Positions 30,995 through 34,900 of a DNA stretch of 34,900 nt are shown here, in pieces (the first letter of the stretch is position 1; each line of letters opens with the position of its first letter). Source of the stretch: Suillus spraguei (Eukaryota > Basidiomycota > Agaricomycetes > Boletales > Suillaceae); NCBI GenBank assembly GCA_016800925.1, contig JABCPU010000620.1:1-34900 (forward strand). Direction: 5' to 3'. Under the pieces are notes generated by a model. It saw nothing but the letters and a program-made list of their open reading frames with translations, did not search any database and was not told the origin of the DNA. The position numbers and the translations under genes are program-made.

Positions 30995-32569
30995 ATGTCA
31001 AAAATTGAACTGGATTCTGTCGGTACCTTCTGCCATTTCTGCTCAGATGGGTGTGATGCAGAAACATCTCACTTGTGCGTCAAATGTGGCGCTGTTATGT
31101 GCCACCAAACACGGCCAGGCAGAGCAGGATGCATTGGCCACGACTCGGTCCCGAAGGATTGGGAGTTCTTGTGTCCACTGTGTTCCAGAAAGGTCGATGG
31201 AAAGGAGAGGAGCTTGCCTTACAAAGTAAGCGGATATGGGATGCGCAAGAGAGTGAAAAAGGCGTGGCCAGCTTGCATTGTTCACATGACCTTGGATTCC
31301 ATGAAGGACCACTATCTGAAGCTCCTTATAAATCTTGATCTGGTGACCCAATACAAACAATCATCTGCAAATGTAAGCCATTCCTCCTTTTTGACCTCTA
31401 GCAACTAACCCTTGCAATGGATAGCTGACAACGGTCACTCTAGCAATGAAGGCAGGGGCTCATACATCACAATCACGTTGGTTGGAAACCCCTTCAAACT
31501 TTATCACCACCTCCATTTTGCAGAATGTCCCTAGCAATACCATTGTAATCATGGACACTCACTCCGATGAATACACCGGTATGTTGCAGCATACCGGTGG
31601 GCCTGCGGGAGGCACCAATACCACGGCTGCGGAAATCATAGAGGCTTACCTAGGTAAACCGTTTTTAAGGGCGATGAAGATGGCGGCATCACATGCGAGG
31701 GATGATAAGTCAGTCGAGACGACCATCAAAGGTGGCACGCCATGGTGCGACACCACGCCCAAGGCCAGGGGTGGACGACGGGGCCTTATCATTGTCAGTT
31801 GTGGACCTGCCATGCACATTAATCATCACTTCGACTCACTGCTGGCGCTAGTGAAGGAGTAAGTGGTATTGTATTGGTTTATCGTACAATTCCCTCACAT
31901 GGGTCTTAGTGACATCTTTGATTTCATTATTGGATTTGGGGGAGCCTCAACCCTACCTGTGGATGTCGGTCCCATGGTTCAATCCTTCGTTGCAATGCTA
32001 CCTTGTTTGGAATACCGGATGTCTGGGACTCATTATGCGAATTACTCGCCTCCAGTCCAGATGTTTTAGACCACAACACCGTCGTTATTGTCTATGGCTC
32101 ATATAAAGAGGGGAAGCGCATTGTGGAGAGCAGAGAGATAAGCAAACACCGCCCTCCGTATCGTGCATTTGGTCACGAGTTCAGTGCATGTGCAAAAGAG
32201 GGATGTCGTCCTGCAGTATCAGACAACCGAGTTTCAACCAGGAATAGCAAGGTTCGCATTACCTGTGCGAAGTGTCAATGGACATCTGCCTGGGTAGCGA
32301 TTGACAAGGACAACGAATATTTCTTCCGTGTCAAACCTACCATTTCCCCGACGCTCTTCTGGCACCATTTTCCCCCATCGGCTGGACTCAACAACTTTTT
32401 CGTGAACGCTACACAAGCCGCCGATCGAAAGGACTCTCAGGGGAAAAAAAGGCAGGAGGGGGTCACTGGAGCATCCACCCGTCGCCCTTTGAAACGCAAG
32501 AGGCTTTCTTCCAGCTCGGAGGTGTTGAGTAATGACGGTAACGAGGCGTCGCCTATGTCTTGTGAATGA
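30995..32569 (+). CDS. Zinc-finger protein with caspase/CHAT-like domain
   Basis: Three exons: 30995-31372, 31425-31858 and 31910-32569, with introns of 52 and 51 bp. The ATG at 30995 opens MSKIELDSVGTFCHFC. Residues 13-60 form a PHD-like zinc cluster (CHFC, CVKC, MC, GCIGH, CPLC). The central region has a hydrophobic strand ending IVIMDTHSDE (His172), a helix TTAAEIIEAYLG, a strand GLIIVSCGPAM (Cys252), a helix DSLLALVKD and FDFIIGFGGASTLPV. That order and the His-Cys pair fit caspase-clan/CHAT peptidases. The third exon has a zinc-ribbon-like C....C and CAKC pair, then a basic PLKRKR tail suggesting nuclear location. A 1-bp-type shift near 32003 separates VQSFVAML from FGIPDVWDSLCELLA; otherwise the gene is intact. 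The peptidase call is inference. Confidence 0.6.
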
Positions 32570-34184
32570 CATCCGGGCCTTTCTGTTCATAGCTGTATGT
32601 TTACATTGTTGTTATAGGCCTGTGCAATTTGAAGAGGTTGGATAGCGGTGCGAGCATGTTTGGATTCTCGTCGTATCTTGTGGACTCTGTTGGTAAGCGT
32701 TTGAGGGAGCGAGAACTCGAAGCTAGGTTATTCTCCCTTCCCTTTCTGACTAGAGTGAAAGTTGCCTGCACCCTTTTGGGATGCCGGCTGAGACCTCCTG
32801 GAGTTCATTCGACTACATGTACTTACAGGCCTCCCAGGCAAAGGATCAAGATCTGTTGTCCATCGGGTGATTTGCTTCAAATATATGTGTTCCGATGAGC
32901 CGAGTGGTTGCTGTAGCTGTTTTGGGTTGTAGAACACACAATGCAACGTATGATACAAGTCTATTGGTTTGATGAATGCTGATGATGCTGTAGCCCCTCG
33001 ATGTGTACTTCTTATTCTAGATGTGTTCTATAGCACTGATTGATTATACAACACTTTCTTCTGTACTCCACTATGTTAGAGTTTGTTATTTCGCCTCTCG
33101 TCATCGTTTGTTGTTCGGATAGTCCAGACTGATGTATAAATACCTACGTTATAGACTGTCCTCTCTTTGTCGTCTCCCGCCATGTCGTAGACCATTAATA
33201 CAGCGTTCTCCAGCTCCAACGCACTAACCCTTCGAGGAAGAACTGAAACTGCTGTTGAGAAACTCAGAACCTATGTTTTGAAAATTTGGGCGGCTGTATC
33301 AATTGTCGAAGAGCTTCTGTGAAGTAGAGATTTGCCTATGCCCCAGTGGAGCCACCATTGGTGTTAGCGATGAAAGCATGCACAAATTGTTATCTAACTG
33401 AACAAGTATCAATCCTGCAACCGCATGCCACGAACATTGCAAGAAGTGGTGAAGAGCACTGTGCTATGACAAAGCCCCAAAGATACTAAACTGCTATACG
33501 GCTACTACCTACCTCTTGCCTAGGAATCCCATGCATTGGCATGTCAGCCAAGTCTTGGCTTCCCCTTGACAGGAGAGCGGAGGGCAAACATCATGTCTGA
33601 ATGACTTCAGAATACGCCACCCTTGACAGGGAGAACAATCATCCACCTGGCTGGGCAAATAGAACTATATGCATCATGAGACTACAACGTGACCACTTCG
33701 CTATAAAAAGTATCAGACAAATAAGTAATAAGTACATGTATTGGGTTCCCTTCGCAGGCCTGTCGACCGTCGACAAGAAAAGGGAACATCCTGTGTGCTA
33801 TATGTCTGGATGACTCCAGAATCATGTCACCGGAAGGTGACATGGCACTGTACACGACAATGTGGAAAGGTTCAAAGAAAAATGAGACGTTGAAAACCAT
33901 TGCTTTAAGTACATGAAATATCAACACCAAACATACCACCACACAGCCATATTAGGAATGTTTGGTCGTGTTTTGTAGATCTTAGGGAGTGTTTCATGAT
34001 TGACATCATCTACCACCATGGTACCTACCCCTCCATTGGAACTCCAAAAAAGAATACTTTTTCTTGCCACTGATATAAGATCAGATGCGACAACCACTAT
34101 AATGGTATCACGCAGGACATATCTATTGTAAGCATGTAATTCAATTTTTGATATTTTGAGCTGTGTTGACGAACTACTGTGGCA
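32570..34184. other. No gene recognised
   Basis: Short open stretches only. A partly repeated phrase (AACATCATGTCTGAATGACT-type at 33588 and ATGTCTGGATGACTCCAGAA at 33802) and a small palindrome GTCACCGGAAGGTGAC at 33826 are the only structure I see. A TATAAATA word lies near 33136. Confidence 0.35.
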
Positions 34185-34500
34185 GCATTGAACGATTACT
34201 GTATCAAAAAATTGTGCTCAACGGTGAAGATGAAATAGAGGATTTTTTAGCATGTTTATGCCTTCGCCCATGGCCACCGAATTTGCCAAAGGATGCATCA
34301 CCTCACTGTATCTCGACGCCCAGCTGGATGAATCAACTTTGATTCAGATGCTCTTGTTGTGCAAGGGCATAAAATGCCTTGTACTGTTAGTGATTGTAGA
34401 AGCATTCACAAATGATGCATCTTCCCTGTGGCATGCCATGGACCATCTTCCACTTACTGCATTGACTCTTGATAGCTTGAGCCGTCAAGACATGAAATGA
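34185..34500 (+). pseudogene. F-box/LRR-like hypothetical gene, C-terminal fragment
   Basis: After an acceptor TGTGGCAG the frame reads IERLLYQKIVLNGEDEIEDF and LACLCLRP, then shifts near 34260 and continues ATEFAKGCITSLYLDAQLDE, STLIQMLLLCKGIKCLVLLV and LWHAMDHLPLTALTLDSLSR to a stop at 34498-34500. Regular Leu-rich segments like these are typical of large F-box/LRR-like families in agaricomycetes. The shift and missing front suggest a decayed copy. No F-box is visible. Confidence 0.35.
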
Positions 34501-34789
34501 CATCTACATACATACTTCAAGTGTACTGGTAGTGCAGTTAGCATCGAGTTTGGAACGGTGCCTGTATATGTGTGTAGTTTGTTGGCCACCGCTTGTATCT
34601 AAAGTATGATTTTGGTACATTTAACTGGTATCACCTCCATGCATTTCTCCAGCTGTCTGCAAGGTCTGACATCTGAGCTGTAACATACAAATTCCTTTAT
34701 GGCGCCGGATCAGTTTAAAAAAAATCTATACACACAACATCCATTCACTCGCACACAAAGTACACACAATCATTTTGATTTGCATAAAT

Positions 34790-34895
34790 ACTTATATCCA
34801 AAATTAGTACTGCCAATGACCAAAATGAGCCCAGCGTCTGGGTAATGATATGCTTGAATGTCTTAAGGTGTGAGTGACACTGAAGGCGGCTAAAA
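34790..34895 (+). repeat. Dispersed repeat, copy 2 (KIST.NDQNEP)
   Basis: AAATTAGTACTGCCAATGAC and following bases match 20131-20225. The copy runs to the right edge of the window, so its full extent is unknown. See copy 1 for the shared peptide. Confidence 0.55.
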
Positions 34896-34900
34896 AGCAA

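Overview
The window looks like a transposon-rich, repeat-rich stretch of a filamentous basidiomycete genome, most likely an agaricomycete (mushroom-forming) fungus. The evidence is that introns are about 48-62 bp with GT-AG (once GC-AG) borders. The mobile elements are Ty3/Gypsy, LINE, hAT-like and Tc1/mariner-like types. The other genes (a Ulp1-type protease with AT-hooks, BAH-PHD, fungal STAND N-terminal pieces) resemble expanded basidiomycete families. The assignment to Agaricomycetes is inference from family content; no rRNA or marker gene is present.

Layout. 1-1626 holds 3' and internal pieces of two housekeeping genes, histidyl-tRNA synthetase and SEC23, fused end to end and broken by several 1-bp shifts. 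1630-4740 is relic DNA with a 110-bp tandem repeat and two Gypsy polymerase fragments in opposite orientation. 5230-7510 is two tandem arrays: a ~300-bp repeat with a conserved inverted repeat, and a 76/100-bp repeat whose palindromes covary. 7653-14066 (minus) is a long multi-exon gene: three AT-hook modules, a Ulp1/C48-type protease domain, and an acidic tail. One of its introns has been expanded to 1.5 kb by purine-rich repetitive DNA. 14826-16171 (plus) is a divergent BAH-PHD gene with lesions. 16440-20021 (plus) holds unrecognised multi-exon coding sequence interrupted by a degenerate minisatellite.

20.3-23.8 kb is mostly tandem repeats plus a STAND/NLR N-terminal fragment and a LINE 3' end. 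23.8-27.3 kb is a cluster of hAT-like and mariner-like relics. 28.4-29.7 kb is a direct duplication and a second, inverted STAND/NLR fragment. 30202-30630 is a foldback (MITE-like) element. 30995-32569 (plus) is a nearly intact three-exon gene. It encodes an N-terminal PHD-like zinc cluster, a central domain whose His/Cys pattern resembles caspase-clan (CHAT-type) peptidases, a zinc ribbon and a basic tail. The right edge carries a fragment of an F-box/LRR-like gene and a second copy of a short repeat also present at 20.1 kb.

How parts relate: the divergent Ulp1/AT-hook and BAH-PHD genes share an upstream region and combine DNA-binding, SUMO-type protease and chromatin-reader domains, which suggests (inference) a chromatin-linked or transposon-linked gene pair. 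Most other coding sequence is decaying. Many lesions are 1-bp shifts, some in homopolymers, so sequencing error has to be excluded before calling individual genes dead.
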